Source of the DNA: JAFAMS01 sp963715815
Lineage (GTDB): Bacteria > Vulcanimicrobiota > Vulcanimicrobiia > Vulcanimicrobiales > Vulcanimicrobiaceae
NCBI GenBank assembly: GCA_963715815.1
Contig: OY970278.1
Coordinates: 372,001-436,000, forward strand
Length of the DNA stretch: 64,000 nucleotides
Reading direction: 5' to 3'
The first letter of the stretch is position 1; every line of letters begins with the position of its first letter. The translations under genes were made by a program, and so were the position numbers. Below, in pieces: positions 1 to 8,439 of this stretch. Under the pieces are notes generated by a model. That model searched no databases, was not told where the DNA came from, and saw only the letters and a list, made by a program, of their open reading frames with translations.

Positions 1-913
1 ATCCAAAGACGGATAGCCACGCCGAACGCATGCCACGCCATGCATTGCGCGTGTGCAAGTGCATGTACGAAGCGTAGACGATCCACGAGACGAGTGCTGC
101 GGTCTCTTTGGGATCCCACTGCCAGTAGGCGCCCCACGATTCTTTTGCCCACATCGCACCGGTGATGATTCCGATCGTAAGCAACGGTAAACCAACCCCG
201 ACGACGCGATAGATCATCACGTCGAGCTTTGCGAGGCTCGGCAGCGACGCGAGCCACTGCGCAACCGCGCTGCCGTTTTCCGCCGCGGCGGCAATCGCCG
301 GCGTATCGCCGCGCGGCGTGCCGATCACGATCTCGTCGTCCGCGAGTGCCGTATACGTGCTTTGCATCGTTACCGAAATCGAGCCGGCCGATGTTGCGGC
401 GGTGGCATTTATGGAAGAACCGCTTGCGAAGCGTTGTTCGCCGTAGTACTTGATTAAATACAGCACCGAGACGACGAACGAAAGCATGAACGCAGCGTAC
501 GACGAGACGACGAGCGGAACGTGGATTTTGATCCAATAGGATTGCAGCGCCGGGACCGGCGGCATGAAGCCTTCGTTCCAGGTCGTTGCGTAGCCGAGCG
601 CGATTGCCGCGATCAACAGCACGAAGCCGCCCGCAATCCAGAATCGGTAGCGAAAGGCGAAGATCAGGAAAATCAGCACACCCATCGCCGAGAAGAGCGA
701 AAGCGATCCGTAGAGATTTGTGAGCGGCCAAATCCCGGAGATCGCCCAGCGCGTACCCAGCTCGGCAAACTGTGCGACGCATCCCACGATCGCAAGCGGC
801 GTCCCGATGCGGAGCATCAGCTCGCTGCGTGAGAGGAAATACGCAATCAACACGAGCGCGCCGGTGATATACGCGGCGATTGCGATGGCGAGCAAGATTT
901 GGTCTAATTGCAT
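1..913 (-). CDS. ccsA: Cytochrome c biogenesis protein CcsA/ResC (haem handling), 3' end outside window
   Basis: Membrane subunit of the system II cytochrome c maturation complex, which with Ccs1/ResB moves haem across the membrane and attaches it to apocytochrome c. My own translation from the ATG at 913 gives 304 residues before the window edge, so the C-terminus is missing. The tryptophan-rich haem motif WGAYWQWDPKE lies at about residues 260-270. A conserved histidine (IHVPL) is near residue 131, with further histidines near 285-287. Several hydrophobic segments are visible. About 60 low-complexity residues rich in Ala, Ser and Thr (about 160-220) form an insert before the haem motif. The start overlaps the ccs1 stop by 10 nt, so the two are probably co-translated. 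Very sure of family. Confidence 0.93.
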   Translation of the reverse strand, partial: MQLDQILLAIAIAAYITGALVLIAYFLSRSELMLRIGTPLAIVGCVAQFAELGTRWAISGIWPLTNLYGSLSLFSAMGVLIFLIFAFRYRFWIAGGFVLLIAAIALGYATTWNEGFMPPVPALQSYWIKIHVPLVVSSYAAFMLSFVVSVLYLIKYYGEQRFASGSSINATAATSAGSISVTMQSTYTALADDEIVIGTPRGDTPAIAAAAENGSAVAQWLASLPSLAKLDVMIYRVVGVGLPLLTIGIITGAMWAKESWGAYWQWDPKETAALVSWIVYASYMHLHTRNAWRGMRSAWLSVFG

Positions 914-2307
914 GCCTTTGGTTCCTCTCGTTTGACCGCGCGGCGTAAGGCCGCGATTAGCTCCCGAAACTGATCTTCGAAGACTTCGTAACCTTTTACC
1001 GTTGTCGCGGCAATGCCGAGATTCCATTTCCGTCCGCCGCCGCTAAGCTTCACGTACAAGCGCGCGGGCAGAAAATAGAATGCCGTGCACAAGCCGGTCA
1101 GCAACACGAGAGCGCCGATACCAACCAGTCCCATCCCGGGATCGTAGCGATACTGAAAGCCGCTATAGATAGCGTAGCGCGGAACGGAGAGGCGGTAGCC
1201 TCCGCCAAGATCGATCGACGAACCAACCGGGATCATACCGGACGCCATCGCAGTGTCGCCCGCGATCATTCGCACGACGACTGCGGGATTGTTCGGACGG
1301 GGATCTGCGGTCGGACGTCCGGTCTTCGGATCGATCGTCCCGATGAATTGATCGTACTCGAGCGCGCGGTCGCCGCCGACCGAGAATGAATCGCCTTCCT
1401 TTAAAAGGTCGCTCGGCGAGTTCGGCGTGACGTGGCCGTCCTTCGTGAGAACGAACTGAGCGCCGAATCCATAGGCGGCCTGATAGTAAAGCGTCCCGTC
1501 GATGTCGAGCGGATGATTGACGCGAATCGTCGCGGAGCGCGCGACGCCGTCTTTCCCGACGTACTGCACCTGCGAGACGTAGTCGATTGGCTGATAGACC
1601 AGTCCGGCTTTGGTTTGAATCGGATCGTAACGATAGTTGAAGTGGTCGAGTTTGATCTGCGCGCCGGTTTGCGGAATCGTTGCCGTCGCTCCAGTGAGGA
1701 TCGGCATCTCACCGCTGAATCCGCGCGCCCAATACCATGTCGTCCCGGCTGCGATGATCACGAAACCGATGTGCGCAACGAGAACGCCGCGCCGCGCCCA
1801 GTTATGGCGATCTGCGAACGTCCATTCTTCGCCGCCTAGCTCGCGCTTGCGCACGAACCATCCCGTAGAGCGGAAAAACTGCTCGATGCGATCGCGAATC
1901 TCGCGCTCGTCGCCTTCGACCGCGATCGTTGCGTGGAGCGGGATACGATCGATCGTTACCGCGCGCAATGGCGGAAGCCGTGCCGGTATCACGCGTTTAA
2001 ACGTGCACACGGCGAGCGACGTGAGAATGAGCGCGATGATTCCAACGTATGCGACGCTGTGATAGATGTTGTCGAGATCGAGGCGTAAGATCAAGCGGGC
2101 GAGCGGCGGCGCATAATTCGCCCAGTAAAAATCTTGCGTCTTGCCTTGTTCGACGATCACGCCGATCAACGTAAGGAAGCCCCACACGGCGAACAGAGAC
2201 ACGGCGAAATAAACGCTCGCGAACAAGCGCAAGAAGTCGTCTACGGTGTCCTGTAGGCCGGCCTGCAGGTGCTCGGCGGCAGTCAAACCGCGCTCTCGCG
2301 CTGCCAC
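904..2307 (-). CDS. ccs1: Cytochrome c biogenesis protein Ccs1/ResB
   Basis: Partner of CcsA in system II cytochrome c maturation. The protein has N-terminal membrane segments (SVYFAVSLFAVWGFLTLIG and a second near ALILTSLAVCTF), a third near VLVAHIGFVIIAAG, a large periplasmic domain, and a last membrane span (GIGALVLLTGLCTAFYFLPA) near the C-terminus, which is the ResB layout. The start is uncertain. A GTG at 2307 overlaps tatC by 25 nt and a TTG at 2334 overlaps it by 52 nt. Neither has a strong ribosome binding site, and I chose the shorter overlap. It sits in the order tatA-tatC-ccs1-ccsA, so protein export and cytochrome maturation are probably transcribed together. Confidence 0.88.
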   Translation of the reverse strand: MAARERGLTAAEHLQAGLQDTVDDFLRLFASVYFAVSLFAVWGFLTLIGVIVEQGKTQDFYWANYAPPLARLILRLDLDNIYHSVAYVGIIALILTSLAVCTFKRVIPARLPPLRAVTIDRIPLHATIAVEGDEREIRDRIEQFFRSTGWFVRKRELGGEEWTFADRHNWARRGVLVAHIGFVIIAAGTTWYWARGFSGEMPILTGATATIPQTGAQIKLDHFNYRYDPIQTKAGLVYQPIDYVSQVQYVGKDGVARSATIRVNHPLDIDGTLYYQAAYGFGAQFVLTKDGHVTPNSPSDLLKEGDSFSVGGDRALEYDQFIGTIDPKTGRPTADPRPNNPAVVVRMIAGDTAMASGMIPVGSSIDLGGGYRLSVPRYAIYSGFQYRYDPGMGLVGIGALVLLTGLCTAFYFLPARLYVKLSGGGRKWNLGIAATTVKGYEVFEDQFRELIAALRRAVKREEPKACN

Positions 2308-3056
2308 GAGCGTTCCAGTAAGATGATGATCCAAATACTGGCTTCGTAGAGTACGTACAGTGGTGCTGCCATCAGCATCATCGTGGTCGGCTGGCCGTCG
2401 GGCGCGGCGATGCCGCCGGCCAGGAGCGAGCCCATGATTGCGTAGCGCCTGAAGGTGCGCAGTGATTTCGAGCTGACGAGGCCGATGCGTGCCAGCATGA
2501 TCAGGATCATCGGCAATTGGAAGATCAACGCGAACGCAAGAAAGAGCAGCAGCACGAGATTGAGCGTCGAGCTGATGCCGTACGTTTCCGTTGCGATCAA
2601 GCTCGTCAAAAGCGTTGTCCCTCTGATGACGACCGGGATGACGACGAAGTGCGCAAACAAGATTCCGACGACGGCAAGACCGATCGCGGGTACGATCAAC
2701 TTATAAACCAGGCGTCGCGTCTTCGGATTAACCGCAGGCACGATGAACATCCAGATCTGTTGCATGATGACCGGCAAACCGATGATGATCGCGCTGTAGA
2801 GCGAGAATCGGAACATCGTCCCGACCGCGTCGACCGGACCGAACGCGTGAAGCGTAACGTTCGGGTAATACTCGCGCTTCATCCAGTTGATGACGTAGAT
2901 CGACGGATAGAACATGCCGATCCCGATCACGGTAATCGTGATCGCGCAAACCATGAGACGATTACGGAGCTCCCGCAGGTGCTCCGTGAACGTCATCTCC
3001 TTTTGGTCCCACTCGGATTCGCCGTCGCCCGTGGGACGGCGGCGTTCAAGCAACAA
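2283..3056 (-). CDS. tatC: Sec-independent protein translocase TatC
   Basis: Core receptor of the twin-arginine translocase, which exports folded proteins. The typical N-terminal signature EMTFTEHLRELRNRL is followed by six hydrophobic segments. The length of 257 aa fits the family. The TTG start at 3056 lies 6 nt after the tatA stop. An ATG at 2996 is the alternative start, but its AAGGAG touches the codon and leaves no spacing, and family members usually carry residues ahead of the EMTF motif. It overlaps ccs1 downstream. A Tat-like twin-arginine leader occurs on the TctC-type binding protein in this window, so there is at least one plausible client. Confidence 0.95.
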   Translation of the reverse strand: MLLERRRPTGDGESEWDQKEMTFTEHLRELRNRLMVCAITITVIGIGMFYPSIYVINWMKREYYPNVTLHAFGPVDAVGTMFRFSLYSAIIIGLPVIMQQIWMFIVPAVNPKTRRLVYKLIVPAIGLAVVGILFAHFVVIPVVIRGTTLLTSLIATETYGISSTLNLVLLLFLAFALIFQLPMILIMLARIGLVSSKSLRTFRRYAIMGSLLAGGIAAPDGQPTTMMLMAAPLYVLYEASIWIIILLERSWQRESAV

Positions 3057-3062
3057 GCTTTA

Positions 3063-3290
3063 CTACGGCGTCGTCGTGGTAGTGGTCGTCGTGCCCGCGC
3101 TCTTTTCATCGGCTTGCTTGCGCAGTTCTTCGCGAGCGCGTTCGGCAGCGACGTCGGCTTCAGCCTGACCGACCACGAATTCTTTTTTCGCGTTTCCGAG
3201 ACTGCGCGCAAGCTTCGGCAACTTGTCGGCTCCGAAGAGCAGAACCGCCGCGCCGACTACGAGCGCAATCTCCATTGGACTCCCAAACAT
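3063..3290 (-). CDS. tatA: Twin-arginine translocase subunit TatA/TatB
   Basis: Small pore-forming subunit of the Tat system, about 75 aa. It has an N-terminal membrane helix (MEIALVVGAAVLLFGADKL), then the amphipathic helix PKLARSLGNAKKEF, then an acidic, Ala-rich tail ending in eight threonines and a proline. I chose the ATG at 3290 because a GGAGG lies about 13 nt upstream. An ATG at 3275, directly before EIALVV, is the alternative. Only one TatA/B-like gene is visible here, so it may serve both roles. The Thr run makes the 3' end a simple-sequence tract. Confidence 0.92.
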   Translation of the reverse strand: MFGSPMEIALVVGAAVLLFGADKLPKLARSLGNAKKEFVVGQAEADVAAERAREELRKQADEKSAGTTTTTTTTP

Positions 3291-3340
3291 AGTTTTAAAA
3301 AACCTCCGGTTTAGAGGCGCTCCGGCCCCGCCTGCGCGCC

Positions 3341-3359
3341 CCCCACGCTTCGCGTGGGG
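3341..3359. other. GC-rich hairpin between hepT-type gene and tatA
   Basis: CCCCACGC at 3341-3348 pairs perfectly with GCGTGGGG at 3352-3359 around a TTC loop. No T-run follows on either strand, so it is not a standard intrinsic terminator. It lies in the 152-bp gap between the polyprenyl synthase and tatA. That gap also holds the tatA ribosome binding site and no gene that I can see. Confidence 0.4.
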
Positions 3360-3442
3360 CCCCCCAGCCGACCTCGCAACAGCATGGGTGCCATTGCACG
3401 ATACCACTGGGCTCGGTCCATCACCATTACTTTGAAAAGAGT

Positions 3443-4417
3443 TTAAGAGTTCCCGGAGAGCCGATCGGCAAGGGAGGCAAGCTCTGAGCGGGCTGGGCTA
3501 TCGCCCAGGCCGCCGAGGGCCAGCTTTGCCCGCTCGACGTACGTGTGGATCGCGTCGTGGGTAGCCTCGAACGCGCCGATGCGCCCCATGCGCGCGATTA
3601 GATCGGCGATCGCGGCTGACTCAGCCTGCTCGTCCAGCTCCGCGTCGAAAAACTCCTCGACACGCGTGCGAAACTCGGCGTCGCCCTTTTTCAGCGCGCT
3701 GATGAGGGGAATGGTGACCTTGCGTTCGCGCAGGTCGTTGCCGACCGGCTTGCCGAGCGCTGCTTCATCCGATGTGACGTCGAGCAGATCGTCCATCATC
3801 TGGAACGCGATCCCGTAGTGAATCCCGAATTCGCGCAGCGCACGCACGCCCGCACCTTGCCCGCCACAGATCGCGCCGCACTCGGCGGACGCACCGAACA
3901 ACGTCGCGGTTTTCTTGTCGACGATCTCGACGTATTCATCAAACGGTAAATCTAGATTTCCCATCGCGCGCAGCTGCAGAACTTCGCCGTCACAGATGTC
4001 GGCTAGCGTCGCCGAGAGTATGTGCGGAATCGGCGCGTCATAGCTTGCGGTGACGTTCTTGAATATCCAAGCGAAGAGATAATCGCCGGCGAGTACGCTG
4101 ATGCGATTTCCGAAATCCACGGCCGTTGCGTTGACCCCGCGGCGTGTTTGCGCGCCGTCGACGACGTCGTCGTGGATCAGAGTCGCGACGTGGATCAGCT
4201 CCATGTATGATGCAAGCGCGAGATGATCTGCGGCGTTTCCGCCCATCGCTTCGGCGGCGAGCAGCGTGATGCGCGGACGCAGACGTTTTCCGCCGGCAGC
4301 CAGCATGCGCCGCACGGCTTCGGTGATGAGCGGATTGTCGGTTTGAAAGCGATGCCGGAAGAAATCCTCGACCAGCGCGTATAGATCGCGTTCGCTCGCG
4401 CTACGTGGCTCGATCAT
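3443..4417 (-). CDS. Polyprenyl (hepta-/octaprenyl) diphosphate synthase
   Basis: Trans-prenyltransferase that builds the long isoprenoid tail of the respiratory quinone by adding isopentenyl diphosphate units. The first aspartate-rich motif DDVVD is at residues 83-87 and the second, DDLLD, is near 210. The GKRLRPR motif that binds diphosphate is near 43-49. Length (324 aa) is normal. Its start overlaps the ubiE stop by 4 nt (ATGA), which supports a role in making menaquinone or ubiquinone. Chain length cannot be read from sequence alone, so I leave the symbol empty (hepT or ispB type). Confidence 0.93.
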   Translation of the reverse strand: MIEPRSASERDLYALVEDFFRHRFQTDNPLITEAVRRMLAAGGKRLRPRITLLAAEAMGGNAADHLALASYMELIHVATLIHDDVVDGAQTRRGVNATAVDFGNRISVLAGDYLFAWIFKNVTASYDAPIPHILSATLADICDGEVLQLRAMGNLDLPFDEYVEIVDKKTATLFGASAECGAICGGQGAGVRALREFGIHYGIAFQMMDDLLDVTSDEAALGKPVGNDLRERKVTIPLISALKKGDAEFRTRVEEFFDAELDEQAESAAIADLIARMGRIGAFEATHDAIHTYVERAKLALGGLGDSPARSELASLADRLSGNS

Positions 4418-5130
4418 GGCGCGACTCCGACGTGGATTGCGATTGCGCCCATGCCGAGACGGATGATACGGACGTCGTGAAAACCGGCATCACGATAGCG
4501 GGAGGCCAGGCCTTCGGCGTCCGGATAGTTCGTAAGCGATTGCGGCAGATAGCTGTATGCGGCGCGCGAGCCTCCGATGAGTCCTCCGATCAACGGAACG
4601 AGCCGGTAAAAGTAGATATCAAAGAGCCTCTTGATCAGCGGGTTGGTGGCTTTGGAGACGTCGAGATTCACAAAGCGCGCGCCTGGACGCAGCACGCGTC
4701 GAATTTCACTCAGCGTTGCGGTGATGTCGACGACGTTGCGCATCGAGAAACCCATCGTCGCGCCGTCGAACGATCGATCGGCAAACGGAAGCGCAAGCAC
4801 GTCGCCGCACAGAAAAGTCGCGCGATGTTGCTGGTCTTCGCGCACGGCACGTTCTCGAGCGCCGGCGAGCATCGGCTCGCAGAAGTCGAGACCCGTCACA
4901 TGCATCGCTGTGTCGCTGCGAATCAAATGAAATGCAAGATCGCCGGTACCGGTGCACAGATCGAGGACATTTCCTCCTGGCGGTGCAGCCAGCTCGCGTA
5001 CGGCTCGGCGCCGCCACGATTCGTCGACGCCGGCGGTGAGGATTCGGTTCGCGGCGTCATAGCGGGGCGCGATCGCCGCGAACATTTCCCGGACTGCGGT
5101 GCCTTTTTGCAAGGCGACCTGCTTTGTCAC
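4414..5130 (-). CDS. ubiE: Demethylmenaquinone/ubiquinone C-methyltransferase UbiE/MenG
   Basis: SAM-dependent C-methyltransferase of quinone biosynthesis. The SAM-binding motif LDLCTGTGDLAFH is near residues 46-58. The family motifs GLDFCEPML and FDGATMGFSMRNV follow. The start is set at GTG 5130, which overlaps the tatD stop in a GTGA arrangement and gives 238 aa, the family length. A longer upstream extension would run deep into tatD. The neighbouring polyprenyl synthase overlaps its end, forming a quinone pair. Confidence 0.94.
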   Translation of the reverse strand: MTKQVALQKGTAVREMFAAIAPRYDAANRILTAGVDESWRRRAVRELAAPPGGNVLDLCTGTGDLAFHLIRSDTAMHVTGLDFCEPMLAGARERAVREDQQHRATFLCGDVLALPFADRSFDGATMGFSMRNVVDITATLSEIRRVLRPGARFVNLDVSKATNPLIKRLFDIYFYRLVPLIGGLIGGSRAAYSYLPQSLTNYPDAEGLASRYRDAGFHDVRIIRLGMGAIAIHVGVAP

Positions 5131-5894
5131 AGGGCGAGCAATTCCCGTGCGTTCGCGCTCGTAATGCCGAGCAGCTCGATACGATCGAAGACGAGCACCT
5201 CGCACAAGCGATCGAGCGTGTACGACATGAACGAAGGTTCGTTTCGTTCGCCGCGTTTCGGCTGCGGAGCGAGATAGGGGCAATCGGTCTCGAGGACGAT
5301 GTGTTCGACACCGACTGCACGCACCGCTTCGCGCAGTCGATCCGAATTCTTAAAGGTGACGACTCCGCCGATTCCGAGCAAGAATCCAAATTCGTTCGTG
5401 AGCGTTCGCGCTTCGGCGGCCGTACCGCTAAAGCAGTGCACGATTCCGCGCATTCCATCAAACTTGTTCTTACGCAATGTTTCAACGAAGGTTGGAAATG
5501 CTTCGCGCTGGTGAAAGACGAGCGGCATATCGCGCACGCGCGCGTATGCGAGCTGCGCTTCCATTACTTTCACCTGGATGTCGCGTGGACTGTGATCGTA
5601 GTGGAAATCGAGGCCGGTCTCACCGATTGCACGCGGCTGCACGGGTGCCCGCGCCAGCAGCGCGTCGAACGCCTCGGTGAGATTCGCCGGAGCGTCCTTG
5701 GCTTCGTGCGGATGAACTCCCATCGTCCAAGCCAGGCCGGCGTCGTCGGCGAGCTGCATGGCTCGCTCGCTGTCGTCGAGATCGCAACCGACCGTGACGA
5801 TGGTCTCGACTCCGGCATCTTTCGCGCGCCGGAGCACGTCGGCGCGGTCGACGTCGAACTGAGGATCGTGGAGATGCGTGTGTGTATCGATCAC
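5127..5894 (-). CDS. tatD: TatD-family metal-dependent deoxyribonuclease
   Basis: TIM-barrel metal hydrolase of the TatD family (3'-5' exonuclease acting on DNA, linked to DNA repair). The N-terminal metal motif THTHLHD is at residues 3-9. GETGLDFH, FHQREA, IVHCFSG and LETDCPYLAPQP are further family signatures in the expected order. 255 aa is standard. It is first in the run tatD-ubiE-polyprenyl synthase and diverges from the TonB-like gene with a 112-bp spacer. Confidence 0.94.
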   Translation of the reverse strand: MIDTHTHLHDPQFDVDRADVLRRAKDAGVETIVTVGCDLDDSERAMQLADDAGLAWTMGVHPHEAKDAPANLTEAFDALLARAPVQPRAIGETGLDFHYDHSPRDIQVKVMEAQLAYARVRDMPLVFHQREAFPTFVETLRKNKFDGMRGIVHCFSGTAAEARTLTNEFGFLLGIGGVVTFKNSDRLREAVRAVGVEHIVLETDCPYLAPQPKRGERNEPSFMSYTLDRLCEVLVFDRIELLGITSANARELLAL

Positions 5895-5965
5895 GCAGCC
5901 CCGATTCGCAACAATCCTTGCCTATTCCCAGGCTCTTTTAAGGCAAAGGCCGCTTCCTTATCAAA

Positions 5966-5987
5966 GGCACCCCGGCGCGAGGGTGCC
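5966..5987. other. Hairpin in the leader of the TonB-like gene
   Basis: GGCACCC (5966-5972) pairs with GGGTGCC (5981-5987) around an 8-nt loop, inside the 112-bp divergent spacer between tatD and the TonB-like gene. It ends about 20 nt before the chosen ATG at 6007 and could affect translation. No known riboswitch or operator was recognised. Confidence 0.35.
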
Positions 5988-6006
5988 GAAGCACGCCAAA
6001 GTTCAG

Positions 6007-6894
6007 ATGATTTCCCGCTCCGACATCAAGAAACGCAGCTACCGTCTACTCGAGATCGCCGTTGTGATCTCGTTTGTGTTGCATTTGCTGTTCGGAGGCA
6101 TCGCGATGTTTCATCGCGCCTCGATCACGAAGCTGCTGCAGCAGGCGGAGAAAAAGGAAGAGAAAGACGTCGCGCTCTCCACGACGATCACGATCGAGAA
6201 GCGTACCGTGCCGCGCCCTCAGCCCAAACCACAGCCCCTCAAGCCGGAACCCGTTCCGCCGCGCCCGCAGGTTCAACCGCAGGCTCCGCGCATCGTTCCG
6301 GTCCCACGCTCCGCACCGCAAGAGCTCGCGAAGATCGTGCCGCGCGCAAAAGAACACGTTGCCGTCAACAAGCCGCAGGTCGTCGCGCGCATCGCCGTAC
6401 CAAAGACGAATCCCAATAAGTTGACGCAGGGCCAGATCAACGAAATGAATGCGCGCTTTGCGCAAACGATCGATGCGGCTCGCGCCGCCAACGATCCAAC
6501 GCATGTTGTGCCGTCAACCGCTGCTCCCGGAACGATGAAGCGCGCGCACCTCGACATCTCGGGTATCAACCAGATGCTCACGCATGGCGAAGGCATTCTC
6601 ACGCCGGTGCAGGCGAATTACGCCAGCGTGGACGGCGATTCGCACGGGATGTGCTACTACGTGAATTTCTCGATGAACTTCAGCGACGGCTCGCTCGATC
6701 AAGGTCCGGTGTATTGGCCGATCTGCTACACGCGGCGAAACGATCCGTTCCGCAACAATTTCCAGCACTTCCCATTACCGCCGCCGCCCCCCGGATGGAT
6801 CCCCTCAGCAAACGAGTGGCCCGTCATCGCAGCGCATCGTGTGCTGCGCGCGTACTTCCCGGATCGATTCCCGGACGCAGACAGCGGAAATTAA
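6007..6894 (+). CDS. TonB-like proline-rich membrane-anchored protein
   Basis: About 295 aa from the ATG at 6007. A basic N-terminus is followed by one membrane helix (about 18-36) and a charged coil (LLQQAEKKEEKD). A long proline-rich linker with PxPxP repeats comes next (about 60-110), then a C-terminal domain of about 150 residues with many aromatic residues and a PPPPPG stretch near the end. A single helix plus a Pro-rich spacer is the shape of TonB energy transducers, but the C-terminal domain does not clearly match TonB_C and no ExbB/ExbD lies nearby. A role spanning the periplasm is inferred. The stop shares a TTAA palindrome with the convergent metG gene. Confidence 0.6.
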   Translation: MISRSDIKKRSYRLLEIAVVISFVLHLLFGGIAMFHRASITKLLQQAEKKEEKDVALSTTITIEKRTVPRPQPKPQPLKPEPVPPRPQVQPQAPRIVPVPRSAPQELAKIVPRAKEHVAVNKPQVVARIAVPKTNPNKLTQGQINEMNARFAQTIDAARAANDPTHVVPSTAAPGTMKRAHLDISGINQMLTHGEGILTPVQANYASVDGDSHGMCYYVNFSMNFSDGSLDQGPVYWPICYTRRNDPFRNNFQHFPLPPPPPGWIPSANEWPVIAAHRVLRAYFPDRFPDADSGN

Positions 6895-8432
6895 CTGGCG
6901 GCTTCGACCGCCGTTTCGATCCGCGGGAAAAGAGCATCACCCGGACGTGTGACGGTACCGGCGCCGAGCCGTCCCCACGTGAGCTCCTCGCTCCACGCGC
7001 CTTCGGGTTTGCCTTCGAGTCCGAGCTGCGACCAAATTGCTTCAGCCTTTTCCGGGATGAACGGATGCAGCAGAAGTGCCAGCCAACGCAGACCTTCGCA
7101 CAGCTCGTAGAGCAAGGCATCGAGATCGACGTCGCGGCCTTCCTTAAAAAGAACCCACGGCTTGCGCTCCTCGATCGCGCGGTTCAGCTCGGTAACGAGC
7201 TCCCAAATGCGATCCAGCGCGCCGCGGAAGTCGAGCTCGAAGATGCGCGCTTGCACGTCATCACCGAGTCCGGCGAAACGCTCGGCAAGCGTCGATTCGA
7301 CCGCGGCCGGGACGATGCTCTCGCGATAGCGCGCCAGCATTGCCAACGAGCGCCGCAACAGATTGCCGAGATCGTTGCCGAGATCGCCGTTATGACGGTG
7401 ACGGAATTTATCGCGCGAGATCGAGAAGTCGTTGCCGAACGGCGCTTCGCGCATCAAGAAATACCGGATCGAATCGGCGCCCAGCTCGGCGGCGGCCTCG
7501 AACGGATCGATGACATTCCCTTTGCTCTTGCTCATCTTTTCGCCCTCGACCGTGATCCAGCCGTGCGCGTAGACGAGCCGCGGTTCTTGGAGGCCGAGCG
7601 CCCATAACGTCGCGGGCCAAATGATCGTGTGGAAGCGCGCGATCTCGCGCCCGATCAGTTGAACGTTTGCGGGCCAGAACGTCTTGAAGCGTTCGCCGTC
7701 GTGTTCCCAATCGAGTGCCGTGATGTAATTCAAGAGCGCATCGAACCACACGTACATCACGCCGCCGGACGGAAGCGGAATCCCCCACGCGAGATTTGCG
7801 CGCGAGATCGAGAGATCGTGGAGGCCTTCCTCGAGCAACGAAACCATTTCGTTGTAGACGCGCTGCGGTCGAACCCAATTTGGGTTGGCGCGGAAGTGCG
7901 CGAGCAAACGATCGCGATACTTCGAAAGACGGAAGAACCAGTTTTCTTCTGCGACCCACTGCACTTCGCGACGGCATTCCGGATTCGGACAATGGCCGTC
8001 GACTAGCTCGGATTCGAGCCAGAACGTCTCGTCATTCGTGCAGTACCAGCCCTCGTACGTTCCGAGATAAACATCACCGGACTCTTTGAGTTTCTCGAAT
8101 ACTTTTATGCACGCCGAAATGTGACGCGGTTGCGTTGTGCGGATGAAATCGTCGTACGAGATCTCGTATGTCGAAGCCAAGCCCTGCCAGCGTCCGATCA
8201 GCTGGTCGGTCCACTCCTTGGGGGACAAGCCGGCTTGCGCAGCTGCGTTCGCGACTTTTCCGCCGTGCTCGTCCGTCCCGGTGAGAAAGAATGTCTTCCG
8301 GCACGTGCGCGCGGTCCGCGCCATCACGTCGGCTGCAATTTCGGTATAGGCGTGCCCGATATGCGGATTGCCGCTGATGTAGTAGATCGGCGTGGTGACG
8401 TAAAACGGGGGGCGCGCTTTGGGATCGGTCAT
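6891..8432 (-). CDS. metG: Methionyl-tRNA synthetase
   Basis: Class I aminoacyl-tRNA synthetase that charges tRNA-Met. The HIGH-type motif NPHIGHAY lies near residue 20, the zinc-knuckle region (YCTNDE ... CPNPEC) around 125-150, and the catalytic loop KMSKSKGNV around 300. 513 aa means it lacks the C-terminal tRNA-binding (EMAP-like) domain found in longer forms. Start at ATG 8432 (MTDPKARPPFYVTTPIYY). It follows rsmI by 7 nt and shares its stop palindrome with the TonB-like gene. Confidence 0.95.
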   Translation of the reverse strand: MTDPKARPPFYVTTPIYYISGNPHIGHAYTEIAADVMARTARTCRKTFFLTGTDEHGGKVANAAAQAGLSPKEWTDQLIGRWQGLASTYEISYDDFIRTTQPRHISACIKVFEKLKESGDVYLGTYEGWYCTNDETFWLESELVDGHCPNPECRREVQWVAEENWFFRLSKYRDRLLAHFRANPNWVRPQRVYNEMVSLLEEGLHDLSISRANLAWGIPLPSGGVMYVWFDALLNYITALDWEHDGERFKTFWPANVQLIGREIARFHTIIWPATLWALGLQEPRLVYAHGWITVEGEKMSKSKGNVIDPFEAAAELGADSIRYFLMREAPFGNDFSISRDKFRHRHNGDLGNDLGNLLRRSLAMLARYRESIVPAAVESTLAERFAGLGDDVQARIFELDFRGALDRIWELVTELNRAIEERKPWVLFKEGRDVDLDALLYELCEGLRWLALLLHPFIPEKAEAIWSQLGLEGKPEGAWSEELTWGRLGAGTVTRPGDALFPRIETAVEAAS

Positions 8433-8439
8433 CGCGCCT

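Noticed and set aside
3063..3090. Run of Thr codons at the tatA 3' end as a slippage or phase-variation tract
   Set aside because: The codons are mixed (ACG, ACC, ACT), not a uniform short repeat, so slippage is unlikely.
3341..3359. Hairpin as an intrinsic terminator between the polyprenyl synthase and tatA
   Set aside because: No T-run follows on either strand, so it is listed only as a hairpin.
5124..6419. 431-codon open frame on the plus strand across tatD and the TonB-like gene
   Set aside because: It is antisense to a clear tatD and out of frame with the TonB-like protein, with Arg-rich low-complexity translation. It is a shadow frame of GC-rich coding DNA.
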